Assembly: GCF_900109575.1 (NCBI RefSeq)
Contig: NZ_FOAF01000001.1
Span: 248,001 to 312,000 of the forward strand
Origin: Olivibacter domesticus
GTDB lineage: Bacteria; Bacteroidota; Bacteroidia; Sphingobacteriales; Sphingobacteriaceae
Reading direction: 5' to 3'
DNA length: 64,000 bases
Under the pieces are notes generated by a model, which saw only the letters and a program-made list of their open reading frames with translations, did not search any database and was not told the origin of the DNA. Shown one piece after another: positions 44,888 through 53,099 of this stretch (position 1 is its first letter; each line of letters begins with the position of its first letter). The translations under genes and the position numbers were made by a program.

Positions 44888-45490
44888 ATGAAAGCACTAA
44901 ATACAAATGATTGCTATCAAGCATTACTTCAACATTTCGAGCAACGCATTGATCTTAATGGGGAGGAGAAGGACTATATCTGCTCACAGTTTCGTTTAAG
45001 GGAACTGTTACCCAGGCAGTATCTTTTGGCGCAGGGTGAAATATGCCGCTATGAAAGTTATGTGTGTACGGGTTTTTTACGTTCTTTCCACGTGGATAGG
45101 CAAGGGAATGAACATACACTGCATTTTGCTCAGGAGGATTGGTGGATCTCGGATCTGCACAGTTTTCTGCGTCAGGAGTCTGCCAGCCGTAACATTATAG
45201 CGATCGAGAAATCAGCAGTTTTACAGATAGACCTACAACAGCGCGAAGCGTTAATGCAAAGTGTTCCGAAAACAGAACGCTTTTGGCGTATATTGAATGA
45301 AAGGGCCAGTATGGCGCAAGACCAGCGGATATTGAACAATATAAGCATGTCTGGCATGGAACGTTATCAGGCATTGTTAGAAAAATACCCCCATATCGAA
45401 CAGCGTTTACCGCAGAAACATATTGCTTCCTTTTTGGGGATAACACCGGTTTTTCTGAGCCAAATACGCAAAGAAATGGTGAAAAAGTAG
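44888..45490 (+). CDS. Crp/Fnr-family transcriptional regulator
   Basis: A 200-residue regulator. Residues about 25-115 form a cyclic-nucleotide-binding-like beta-roll (LLPRQYLLAQGEICRYESYV, FAQEDWWISDLHSF), without the residues that bind cAMP in CRP. The C-terminal part (about 150-198) is a shortened HTH, LPQKHIASFLGITPVFLSQI. This short form is the common Bacteroidota Crp/Fnr type, often beside small catabolic genes. It converges on ridA with a hairpin between them. Ligand unknown. Confidence 0.92.
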   Translation: MKALNTNDCYQALLQHFEQRIDLNGEEKDYICSQFRLRELLPRQYLLAQGEICRYESYVCTGFLRSFHVDRQGNEHTLHFAQEDWWISDLHSFLRQESASRNIIAIEKSAVLQIDLQQREALMQSVPKTERFWRILNERASMAQDQRILNNISMSGMERYQALLEKYPHIEQRLPQKHIASFLGITPVFLSQIRKEMVKK

Positions 45491-45492
45491 CA

Positions 45493-45508
45493 GGGAGCCA
45501 AAGCTCCC
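45493..45508 (+). terminator. Intrinsic terminator of the Crp-like gene
   Basis: GC-rich stem GGGAGC / GCTCCC with a 4-nt loop starting 3 nt after the stop codon, followed by a T-rich run. The T-run enters the end of the convergent ridA gene. Confidence 0.75.
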
Positions 45509-45516
45509 CCTAATTT

Positions 45517-45924
45517 TTATTTTTTCCATTCGGCGGCATCGTCCGCCACGGCTGTGGCTTCTATCTCGATAAGTGCATCGGGCGAGAAGAGGGAAGATAC
45601 TTCAATAATAGTATCAGCCGGATATGGGGCTGTAAAATACTTGGCCCGAAGTGTTACAATTTTTTCAAAGTTACGCATATCGCGAAGCATGATAGTGACT
45701 TTGACTATGTTTTTTAAGCTTGATCCGCCGGCCTTTAATACCTTCTCTAGATTTTCAAATGCTTTTTGTGCCTGTGTGTCAAAATCTCCTATGCCTATCA
45801 ATTTACCCTCATCGTTCAATGCTGTTTGTCCGGAAATAAATAGCAGGTCTCCTACACGATAGCCTTGTGCTAGGTGAAAAGGCTCGTAGGTATCGGGTAT
45901 TATTTTAATCTGTTGAATGTTCAT
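45517..45924 (-). CDS. RidA-family protein (reactive enamine/imine deaminase-like)
   Basis: A 135-residue RidA / YjgF protein, recognised by FHLAQGYRVGDLLFISGQTA near the start and VKVTIMLRDMRNFEKIVTLR in the middle. RidA hydrolyses reactive enamine/imine intermediates from PLP enzymes; the essential Arg normally lies in a C-terminal R-x-x-V/I-E region, and here the end reads ADTIIEVSSLFSPDALIEIE, with no Arg at that place, so it may be a Rid subgroup with another role. It converges on the Crp-like gene and has 461 nt of noncoding sequence upstream. Confidence 0.85.
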   Translation of the reverse strand: MNIQQIKIIPDTYEPFHLAQGYRVGDLLFISGQTALNDEGKLIGIGDFDTQAQKAFENLEKVLKAGGSSLKNIVKVTIMLRDMRNFEKIVTLRAKYFTAPYPADTIIEVSSLFSPDALIEIEATAVADDAAEWKK

Positions 45925-46385
45925 TTTTTACTATGTTGTTTAAACAAAATAAATCAATTCCTAGCGGCTCTCCATTCAACTATTTTAAGAAAGTTCGTTA
46001 AACTAATTTAATTTCTAAAGGCATATAGTCTCCAGATAAATTAATAGCGCATTTTACTTAATAATCTGTTCTTGCTTGTGTTTGGGGCAAGGTAAGGCGT
46101 GCAGATATGGCAGTAAATCCTGACATAATTTTAGATGTTGGTGTATAGGTGACACATTTGCAGTTGCATTGAAAAACGTTGTTTTATAATGGGCGCTTGG
46201 CTTTTTTTGGATTTATGGAAAGATAGGGTATATAATGTGTAACGAATAGCTGATGGTTAGCGACGATTCGCGATATTTTTAAACTTTTTCCAGATTGTTG
46301 CCTTGTTTGCATGATGATTGCACCACCTGGTTAAAAAACGGAGAGCGTCTCCGTATATTTAAATCTATTAAAAAATTACAGGTCT
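45925..46385. other. Noncoding region between ridA and proC
   Basis: 461 nt of A/T-rich sequence between divergent genes. I see no credible ORF, tRNA or repeat. The only structured element is the hairpin at 46338-46354 just before proC. It probably holds both promoters, though I found no clean -33/-7 pair. Confidence 0.4.
46338..46354 (+). promoter_or_regulatory. Hairpin in the proC leader
   Basis: Perfect 7-bp stem (ACGGAGA / TCTCCGT) with a 3-nt loop, 31 nt before the proC ATG. It may shape the leader or act as an operator; no evidence separates these. Confidence 0.4.
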
Positions 46386-47201
46386 ATGAAGGTACTAGTA
46401 ATTGGAGGGGGGAATATGGGCTTCACCTACGCGGAAGCTATTGCAAAATCAACATTTTTAAAAGCCAAGGATCTGATGATCCTGGACAAGTCGGCCGAAC
46501 GCGTGGCGGAATTGAAAAAACATCCGCTGCTGGATGCTTATGCCGACTTAAAAGAATGCTTACCCAAAGCAGATGTGATATTAATTGCCGTGAAACCGAA
46601 CCATGCACAGGGATTAATGGCAGAAATGAAATCACTGGTAAAGAAGGGACAGGTATTTGTATCGATCATGGCTGGCGTTACGATTCAGGTAATACAAAAG
46701 GGACTGGGCGTAACGAAAGTAGTTAGGGCAATGCCTAATTTGCCGGCGCAGGTAGGACTGGGCATGACATCTTTTACCGCTGCGGAGCATGTCTCGAGAT
46801 TGGAACTTTCTATGATTGAACAACTCTTGGACACCACCGGACGGTCGATTTATTTAGATACGGAAAAGGACATTGACGCGTCGACAGGTATTTCTGGCAG
46901 CGGCCCTGCCTATATTTTTTATTTTATGCAGTCTATGTTGGAGGCTGCACTCAACATGGGCTTTTCTGCCCGCGAAGCACGCACGCTGGTGCACCAAACT
47001 TTTGCTGGTGCAGTGGAGCTTTTCGGCTCGTCTGATCTGGACCCGAATGCTTGGATGGCAAAGGTTGCTTCTAAAGGTGGCACCACTCGGGCTGCACTTG
47101 ACTCGATGGAGGATAATAATGTGAAGGAAATGATTAAGGAAGCAGCCTACGCGGCTTTTAACCGTGCTGTAGAACTGGGCAAGGAGTTTGATTATGCTTA
47201 A
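46386..47201 (+). CDS. proC: Pyrroline-5-carboxylate reductase
   Basis: A 271-residue enzyme that reduces pyrroline-5-carboxylate to proline with NAD(P)H, the last step of proline synthesis. The Rossmann motif is VLVIGGGNMGFTYAEAI at the N-terminus, and the C-terminal dimer domain holds ASTGISGSGPAYIFYFMQSM and KGGTTRAAL, all ProC hallmarks. The coding region overlaps proB by 8 nt, so the two should be translated together. The upstream leader contains a hairpin. Proline is a compatible solute, and the gene pair faces a betaine uptake operon. Confidence 0.96.
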   Translation: MKVLVIGGGNMGFTYAEAIAKSTFLKAKDLMILDKSAERVAELKKHPLLDAYADLKECLPKADVILIAVKPNHAQGLMAEMKSLVKKGQVFVSIMAGVTIQVIQKGLGVTKVVRAMPNLPAQVGLGMTSFTAAEHVSRLELSMIEQLLDTTGRSIYLDTEKDIDASTGISGSGPAYIFYFMQSMLEAALNMGFSAREARTLVHQTFAGAVELFGSSDLDPNAWMAKVASKGGTTRAALDSMEDNNVKEMIKEAAYAAFNRAVELGKEFDYA

Positions 47202-47982
47202 GGAACACAAAGAAATCAAACGGGTGGTGATCAAAGTGGGTACAAATGTGCTCACGAATAAGGATAACCGTATTGTGGGTACTGTTTTGAATAAACTGGT
47301 AGAGCAGATTGCTTATCTCTATGAAAATGATATCCTCACTGTACTGGTTTCTTCCGGTTCTGTTATTGCGGGAAAGGAGGTGATGCGCCACGAATTGCAG
47401 ACACAGGACAAAATAGTAAGGAGACAGGTGTTTTCTGCTATTGGGCAGCCACGTATGATGCGCCATTACTATACGCTTTTTCAATCGTATGGCATGCGCT
47501 GCGCACAAGTGCTTGCTACGAAGCGCGACTTTGATCCCGGTAGGCACCGGGAAAATATGACCAATTGCTATGAAGGTCTTTTGCGAGAGGGCGTTATTCC
47601 GATCGCAAATGAAGATGATGCGGTATCTTTATCTATGTCTACTTTTACGGATAATGATGAACTGGCAAGTCTTGTGGCCGAATTGATCGATGCTGATATG
47701 CTGATTATCCTGACCGATGCAGAGGGTTTCTTTAATGGTCATCCGGCGGATCTTAGCAGTGAACTTATTAAACAGGTGGCTGTTGATGAACCGGTAGAAC
47801 AATTTGTTAAGGAAAGTACAAAAGGCGAAGCGGAAGGTCGAGGTGGCATGAAATCTAAACTGAAGATTGCAAAAAAGACAGCACAGATGAATATTCCTAC
47901 TTATATTGCAAACGGGAAGCGAGCCAATGTAATTTTAGATATTGTGAACGGAAAGGAAGTGGGTACGAAATTTACTTTGTAA
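47194..47982 (+). CDS. proB: Glutamate 5-kinase (without PUA domain)
   Basis: A 262-residue amino-acid kinase that phosphorylates glutamate as the first step of proline synthesis. Motifs: VVIKVGTNVL at the N-terminus, VSSGSVIAGKEVM, FTDNDELASLVAELIDADML and GEAEGRGGMKSKLKIAKKTA. It lacks the C-terminal PUA domain of E. coli ProB (367 aa), as many Bacteroidota forms do. The start is ATG 47194, inside the end of proC. The middle enzyme of the pathway, ProA, is not encoded in this window. A hairpin terminator follows. Confidence 0.94.
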   Translation: MLKEHKEIKRVVIKVGTNVLTNKDNRIVGTVLNKLVEQIAYLYENDILTVLVSSGSVIAGKEVMRHELQTQDKIVRRQVFSAIGQPRMMRHYYTLFQSYGMRCAQVLATKRDFDPGRHRENMTNCYEGLLREGVIPIANEDDAVSLSMSTFTDNDELASLVAELIDADMLIILTDAEGFFNGHPADLSSELIKQVAVDEPVEQFVKESTKGEAEGRGGMKSKLKIAKKTAQMNIPTYIANGKRANVILDIVNGKEVGTKFTL

Positions 47983-48040
47983 ATAATAAATAGGATGTTT
48001 GGTTCAGGAGAAATTTGATAGCAGCGTTTCTGGACGAGTT

Positions 48041-48071
48041 AAAGGGGCATTCACGAAAGGATTGCCCCTTT
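48041..48071. terminator. Terminator after proCB
   Basis: 9-bp perfect stem (AAAGGGGCA / TGCCCCTTT) with a 13-nt loop, followed on the plus strand by T and A/T-rich sequence. It lies between proB and the convergent betaine-binding protein gene and could serve both strands. Confidence 0.75.
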
Positions 48072-48088
48072 TCTATATTTAATTCGGA

Positions 48089-48931
48089 TCATTCTTTACC
48101 CCACCAAGAGTGAAGGAGCTCTTGATGTTCTTCTACCCATCGTTTGGCGGTTTCCTTTTTATTTTTACCGGCTTCCATTTTGGTGAGCAAATCAGTCATT
48201 ATTTCTTCGTTGAAGAATGCGTGTTGAAAATAGCGATATAGTTCTGGGAAATCTTTATCAAAATCTTTTCTGACAAACGTTTCGATATGTTCAGTGTCTC
48301 CATATATTTTTTTGGGGTCTTCAAGAAACTTGAGATCAAAACGGCCGAATAGCCAATGGGGCTGCCAGGCGGTAACCACCACCCATCGCTTTTCATTGAC
48401 AGCCTTCTGCAGCTCTGAAGCCATCGCAATCATGGAAGAATTTAATTGTCGGTAATTTAGTTTATACGCTAACAACACACTGTCAGTATAGGTGGCCATC
48501 CCTGAACCGCGTTCGATACCGATGATTTTGCTGCCGAATTTATCACGCTTGTCGTTCAGTTCTTCAATGGAATTGATGTCTACATACTTTGGCACTACCA
48601 GCCCTAGCTTTGCATCTTCGTAGTTGACCCCTGCGCTGAAAATATTTTTAAAGGGTGCAATTTTATCGCCATGGGTTGTTGGCAGCCAAACATTCATGAA
48701 AACGTCGGTATCTCCATTATCCATAGATGCTAGTAAGAGATTAGGTGCTGCTTTATGGGTAACAACATGATAATCTTTTTGGGCGAGGAACTCTTTAGTG
48801 ACCAAGGTCATCGCATTGCCCTCTGCCCATCCTTCTACCATCCCCATGCTGATCCGTTTGTTGATCCGCTCGCCGCAGCTCAATAGGATATTGCATAAAA
48901 TAGTTATAACTAATAGTTTGTGTTTTATCAT
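48089..48931 (-). CDS. Glycine betaine ABC transporter substrate-binding lipoprotein
   Basis: A 280-residue lipoprotein (signal to ILLSC) of the OpuAC / ProX type. The binding fold begins ISMGMVEGWAEGNAMTLVTK and the second lobe has VVVTAWQPHWLFGRFDLKFL, with Trp residues of the kind that form the aromatic cage for quaternary amines. It ends with the WVEEHQELLHSWWG helix of this family. ATG 48931 is used; a TTG at 48938-48940 would overlap the permease stop and is an alternative coupling start. Last gene of a three-gene uptake operon. Confidence 0.92.
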   Translation of the reverse strand: MIKHKLLVITILCNILLSCGERINKRISMGMVEGWAEGNAMTLVTKEFLAQKDYHVVTHKAAPNLLLASMDNGDTDVFMNVWLPTTHGDKIAPFKNIFSAGVNYEDAKLGLVVPKYVDINSIEELNDKRDKFGSKIIGIERGSGMATYTDSVLLAYKLNYRQLNSSMIAMASELQKAVNEKRWVVVTAWQPHWLFGRFDLKFLEDPKKIYGDTEHIETFVRKDFDKDFPELYRYFQHAFFNEEIMTDLLTKMEAGKNKKETAKRWVEEHQELLHSWWGKE

Positions 48932-48936
48932 CTTTG

Positions 48937-49767
48937 TCAATTTAATCCTTTATTGCCGAAGGCTTGTGTAATACGGTCTAGAATGATAGCCAAAATAACG
49001 ACCGACAAACCACTTTCAAACCCTAACCCAATATCCAAGTTGTTAATACCTTCCAATACTTTTTCTCCTAAGCCGCCTGCGGCAATCATGCCGGCGATGA
49101 CCACCATGGATAAGGAAAGTAGGATGGTTTGGTTAACGCCAGTGAGAAGGGTTTTTAATGCTAATGGGAGTTCTACTTTAAACAATATTTGTTTTTGCGT
49201 TGCACCTAATGAGCGTGCTGCCTCTAACACATCACCGGGAACCTGCTGGATACCTAAGGCCGTTAAACGTACGGCAGGCGGCATAGCAAAAATGATCGTA
49301 GCAAAAGCGCCCGGTAGTTTTCCGATACTGAAGAAAAGCACCGCGGGGATGAGATAAACAAAGGCGGGCATGGTCTGCATCAGATCGAGAAGCGGCCGGA
49401 TAATGCGCTGTGCAGTTTGACTCTTTGCTGACCATATTCCGAGCGGTACTGCCACTATTAAAGCGATGACGGTAGAGGAGATAATTAAGGCTAAGGTTTG
49501 CATCGTTTCTTCCCAAAATCCCATGAGATAGATCAATGCCAGCCCTAATAAGGTAAATGTGGCAATACGCTTTCCGGCATATTTCCAAGCTACGGCTGTA
49601 AATAGGGCGATTGTGATATAGAATGGAACGCTTACCAATACCCACTCAATACTTTCAATACCCGCGTTTCCAGTGGTTTTTATAAAATCAAATAAGGGTC
49701 GTAGATTTGCCATAAGCCACTTCACCGCGATGGCTACGTATTGTCCGATGTCGATTGTTTTTTCCAT
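48937..49767 (-). CDS. Glycine betaine/proline ABC transporter permease
   Basis: A 276-residue inner-membrane permease of the OpuAB / ProW type, with about six hydrophobic segments and the cytoplasmic coupling loop AARSLGATQKQILFKVELPL, the EAA-like motif that contacts the ATPase. IRPLLDLMQTMPAFVYLIPA is a family hallmark. It lies between the ATPase gene (3 nt upstream) and the binding protein (5 nt downstream), so the operon order is ATPase, permease, binding protein. Confidence 0.95.
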   Translation of the reverse strand: MEKTIDIGQYVAIAVKWLMANLRPLFDFIKTTGNAGIESIEWVLVSVPFYITIALFTAVAWKYAGKRIATFTLLGLALIYLMGFWEETMQTLALIISSTVIALIVAVPLGIWSAKSQTAQRIIRPLLDLMQTMPAFVYLIPAVLFFSIGKLPGAFATIIFAMPPAVRLTALGIQQVPGDVLEAARSLGATQKQILFKVELPLALKTLLTGVNQTILLSLSMVVIAGMIAAGGLGEKVLEGINNLDIGLGFESGLSVVILAIILDRITQAFGNKGLN

Positions 49768-49770
49768 ATC

Positions 49771-51015
49771 TTAACTGTTATTCGCGTGTTCTTTTAGTTT
49801 AGTAATCTCTTGCTCGTTAAATCGGGTGGCTTCAATGACCACAGAATTTTGACTGACAATGCCCAGCAGGCGTTTGCTGTCCCAGTCGATGACAGCAATG
49901 GGCGATCGGGTAGCGGTAATGAGTGGCAGCATCTCTTCTACGGTCACTTCAATGCTTACGGTAGGCACATTGGTCAACAGGATACTTTCTACCGTTTTTT
50001 CCTGCCTGTTGGCACATTGTACAGCATCGGCTACCCATACAAAACCGAGAAATGTATTTTGTTCGTCAACCACAGGTAGTACGTCTAAGCCGGTGCTGCG
50101 CATTTTGCGCAGGGTACCTTCGGGGCCATCTTTTCCAAATCGTACATGCGTTGGCTTTTCATGCATTAAGGTGCCCGCTGTAATGATGGTTTTGCGGTCT
50201 ACTTTCTTAACAAAGGCTTCTACGTATGGTGTAGCGGGATTGGTAAGGATCTCTTCTGCCGTGCCGATTTGCTCGATAATGCCATCTTTCATAATCACTA
50301 TGCGATCACCAAGCTTGATAGCTTCATCTAAATCGTGTGTAACGAATACTACTGTTTTTTTGAGTTTGTTTTGCAAGCCAAGTAATTCGTCTTGCATCTC
50401 GGTTTTGATCAAGGGGTCGAGTGCGGAGAAAGCTTCATCCATAAGTAGCACTTCAGGATCATTTGTTAAGGCCCGGGCTAGGCCAACACGCTGTTGCATG
50501 CCTCCGGAAAGCTGTGCGGGTGATTGACGCTCAAACCCATGCAATCCAACGGTGTCTATCGCTTGCTGGGCTTTGGTCTCGCGGGTTTCTTTATCTTCCC
50601 CGCGGAGTTCTAAACCGAAAGCAACATTTTCTAAGACTGTTCGGTGGGGGAGCAAACCGAATTTCTGAAATACCATGCTCATTTCCGTGCGGCGGACATC
50701 CAGTAACTCCCGGTGACTTTTGCGCGTTATATTGTCGCCGTTCACATAAACGTTTCCGGACGTAGGCTCTATTAACCGGTTTAAGCAGCGTAATAGGGTT
50801 GATTTTCCGCTGCCAGAGAGCCCCATGATGACAAAAAATTCACCTTCGTATATTTCAAAATTTGCTTGGTTGATGCCTACCGTACACTGGGTTTTAGATA
50901 GGATCTCTTTTTTGATGCTGCCCTCTTTTAGCATCTGCAGGGCATTTTCTTTATTCTTTCCAAAAATTAACACCAAATCTTCGACCTTTATTTTTACGGG
51001 TCTGTTTTCTTTCAT
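49771..51015 (-). CDS. Glycine betaine/proline ABC transporter ATP-binding protein with CBS domains
   Basis: A 414-residue ATPase of the OpuAA / ProV type. Walker A GLSGSGKST is at 65-73, the signature LSGGMQQR near 172, Walker B VLLMDEAFSALDP after it, and the ProV-type N-terminus (KVEDLVLIFGKNKENAL) is present. Residues about 280-400 hold two CBS domains (DVLPVVDEQNTFLGFVWVAD; SPIAVIDWDSKRLLGIVSQN), which in OpuA sense ionic strength or cyclic-di-AMP. It is the first gene of the operon and has a long noncoding region upstream. Confidence 0.95.
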   Translation of the reverse strand: MKENRPVKIKVEDLVLIFGKNKENALQMLKEGSIKKEILSKTQCTVGINQANFEIYEGEFFVIMGLSGSGKSTLLRCLNRLIEPTSGNVYVNGDNITRKSHRELLDVRRTEMSMVFQKFGLLPHRTVLENVAFGLELRGEDKETRETKAQQAIDTVGLHGFERQSPAQLSGGMQQRVGLARALTNDPEVLLMDEAFSALDPLIKTEMQDELLGLQNKLKKTVVFVTHDLDEAIKLGDRIVIMKDGIIEQIGTAEEILTNPATPYVEAFVKKVDRKTIITAGTLMHEKPTHVRFGKDGPEGTLRKMRSTGLDVLPVVDEQNTFLGFVWVADAVQCANRQEKTVESILLTNVPTVSIEVTVEEMLPLITATRSPIAVIDWDSKRLLGIVSQNSVVIEATRFNEQEITKLKEHANNS

Positions 51016-51566
51016 ATTAAGGGGATTTTATTCTACTTGCTGGATAATGTGTAATGCTACTCGTCTCCCGGATTATGGGCGAACCTGCTAATGGTTACAG
51101 AGATACAATGTATATAAAGATGTGGCCTATAGATAAGGATATATCGATAGCGTTAATGTTGCCTAACAAAAAAATGCATCTTGTGAACTAAAAACCGCGG
51201 TGCTTTAAAAGCGGCATGGAGGGATTTTTAAGATATTAATTAAGGATGTTTTTCTGATTCGATAAAATAAGCGATACGTACTATTGTATAGTTCTTTTTT
51301 TCTCATTGTTGCAAAGATACTAAAAAAAAATTAGAGGGGCTTTGCGCCTGATTTGTGAGCGGCACACTTGGAGCCTCCTTCATGTCCTATTCGCCCAATC
51401 GTCACGGTATATCCACACTATATTCGCCTTTTGGCTAGCAAATATGGGTTTCTAACAAATAACTAGCGGCTAAGTAGTGGGAGAAGAGGATGTGGAAATG
51501 TACAATCTTAAGCTTAGTGTGAAATAATTATTTTAATTATATTGCAGAATCAAAGTATAATTAAAT
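51016..51566. other. Long divergent noncoding region upstream of the betaine transporter
   Basis: 551 nt between the ATPase gene (-) and the CPBP protease gene (+). The one clear signal is a minus-strand TATCTTTG box at 51312-51319, which would give a leader of about 290 nt for the transporter mRNA. No ORF with credible coding signs was found. No known riboswitch form was recognised. Confidence 0.4.
51312..51319 (-). promoter_or_regulatory. Candidate -7 box of the betaine transporter operon
   Basis: Minus-strand TATCTTTG matches the Bacteroidota -7 consensus. No TTTG lies at the usual -33 distance. It is about 297 nt from the ATPase start codon. Confidence 0.4.
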
Positions 51567-52466
51567 ATGCATGCTGTTCTAGATGAAATTAAGAAAATAA
51601 ATACGTTTATTAAACAACCCGTGGAGTTCTTCCCGGAGCAGCTAACTAGAAAAGATAAAATTCGAGTCTTCTTATCGGCCATATTATATAAGGTGCTGTT
51701 TGTAGGTTTTATACTGGTGATATTGTATATGATAGAGAAGTATCTGTTCGTATTTCAAATGCCATTGTTAGGCACGAAATTATGGGTGATTTTTTTATAT
51801 GCAGTTATCCTCGCGCCGTTATTCGAAGAACTGATTTTCCGTTTACCGCTTCGTTATAATAAGAATTGGATATGGCGTAAAATAGAAAGTTTGTTCCGTT
51901 TACAACCTCAGGTATTTTGGTTACAGAACTATAAATATATCTTGTATACATTTGTGTTCTTGTTTGGTATAGTTCATTTAATGAACTATACCAATAAGGA
52001 ATTTCTTTTTTTTCTGATTGCGCCACTTATTGTTGGTTCGCAGTTATTTGGGGGGTTGTTGCTAAGTTATACACGTTTGAAATTGGGTTTTTGGTGGGGC
52101 GTTGCACAACACAGCATTTGGAATGGATTGATTATTACGTTATCATTGATTTTATTTCATAATAAGGAAGTTGTAAATATTAACCGAGAAGGATTTGCGT
52201 TGTCTATTCATGAACTGGGATATTTAGATAAGCAAGAGCAAGTTTTTGAGCTTTCTCAATTGAAAAATGGATCAGTCGATTTACTTGAAGTAAAAAATGG
52301 TTCAATTCAACAGTTAATGGATAGTTTATATCGCGATGATCACCTTGTTGTATTAAGCGATACATGGATGAATTTGACACTTAAGGCACCAAAGGGAATC
52401 GACAAGAAAGTGTTACTTAATGTATTAAAAGAACAATATCATATTAAATCGCTAACTGGTAAGTAA
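51567..52466 (+). CDS. CPBP-family intramembrane metalloprotease
   Basis: A 299-residue membrane protein with about six hydrophobic segments up to residue 205 and a soluble tail. The CPBP (Abi/Rce1-like) motifs are in order: APLFEELIFRLPLR with Glu87, Glu88 and Arg92; FGIVHLMN with His137; and WWGVAQHSIWN with His182 and Asn186. These proteases cleave within or near the membrane, for example prenylated proteins or bacteriocin-related peptides. The C-terminal 90 residues (after NREGFALSIHEL) are unlike the core and unassigned. It stands alone. Confidence 0.9.
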   Translation: MHAVLDEIKKINTFIKQPVEFFPEQLTRKDKIRVFLSAILYKVLFVGFILVILYMIEKYLFVFQMPLLGTKLWVIFLYAVILAPLFEELIFRLPLRYNKNWIWRKIESLFRLQPQVFWLQNYKYILYTFVFLFGIVHLMNYTNKEFLFFLIAPLIVGSQLFGGLLLSYTRLKLGFWWGVAQHSIWNGLIITLSLILFHNKEVVNINREGFALSIHELGYLDKQEQVFELSQLKNGSVDLLEVKNGSIQQLMDSLYRDDHLVVLSDTWMNLTLKAPKGIDKKVLLNVLKEQYHIKSLTGK

Positions 52467-52490
52467 TTTTTGTCTCTATTTATTATGGTG

Positions 52491-52844
52491 TTAGCCAATA
52501 TGCGAAAGTATATTCACTAGTTTATTGAAGGGATCTCTAACGTAAAAACGATATACACCCCAAGGCTCGGTAGCTGGTCCATATTCTATCTTAAATCCAG
52601 CTTCTTTCATTTGAAGAAGAACAATATCCACATCATCTACTTCGATAGATATATCGGGCGTTGGTGTACCAGAGCCCCCTTCATTTGCAAAGCTGATTTG
52701 AACCTGCATTTTAACGTCATTTCCGTAGGTAGCAATCCAGCCATGATCCATTAGGCTTTCTAAACCAAGTATTTCACCGTAAAATTTCTTGGCTTCTGAG
52801 ATATTTTCTGTGTTGATATTCGTAACAATCCGTTTTACTCTCAT
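52491..52844 (-). CDS. VOC family (glyoxalase/bleomycin-resistance-like) protein
   Basis: A 117-residue single-domain VOC protein. The pattern TNINTENISEAKKFYGEILG at the start and GVYRFYVRDPFNKLVNILSH at the end are typical of this fold, which binds a metal or small molecule in a dimer. Whether it is a dioxygenase, lyase or binding protein cannot be told. It converges on the CPBP gene; a TAAGTTTG box (minus strand, plus coordinates 52911-52918) is a possible -7 element. Confidence 0.88.
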   Translation of the reverse strand: MRVKRIVTNINTENISEAKKFYGEILGLESLMDHGWIATYGNDVKMQVQISFANEGGSGTPTPDISIEVDDVDIVLLQMKEAGFKIEYGPATEPWGVYRFYVRDPFNKLVNILSHIG

Positions 52845-52975
52845 TTTTTACTTGTTTAAAGCGTTGCACTTGAAAATTAATTCTATCTGTTGGCTTGAAA
52901 TATAAAGTGCCAAACTTAATTTTTTGTTTTATTTTAATTGGCTAAAAATACAACAGTCCGAATCTGAACGGCCAA

Positions 52976-52991
52976 TGTACGATTCCGTACA
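52976..52991. promoter_or_regulatory. Upstream palindrome of the FtsX-permease gene (candidate sigma-54 activator site)
   Basis: 16-bp perfect-arm inverted repeat TGTACG-N4-CGTACA, about 77-92 nt upstream of the predicted sigma-54 start site. That distance is right for an enhancer-type activator. A sister site occurs at 56741-56756. Confidence 0.65.
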
Positions 52992-53041
52992 CCAATTGGA
53001 ATGGATAGCTACTGATAATCTTTTTTTGCACGATTTTTTTC

Positions 53042-53057
53042 TTGGCAAATTTATTGT
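53042..53057 (+). promoter_or_regulatory. Probable sigma-54 promoter of the FtsX-permease gene
   Basis: TTGGCA at -24 (GG at 53044-53045) and TTG at -12 (53054-53056) with the required 12-nt GG-to-G offset; only the final C of TTGC is T. The predicted start near 53068 leaves a leader of about 32 nt. Confidence 0.65.
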
Positions 53058-53099
53058 GGCCTTGCAGAGGAACGCGTGTAACAAAAATTATTTAGCTAC

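Noticed and set aside
46295-46726. Plus-strand frame overlapping the start of proC
   Set aside because: It is in another frame of proC, which has a perfect Rossmann motif.
49859-50527. Plus-strand open frame of 222 codons opposite the betaine ATPase gene
   Set aside because: Antisense shadow of a gene with intact Walker, signature and CBS motifs; its translation is Ser/Thr/Cys-rich and has no family look.
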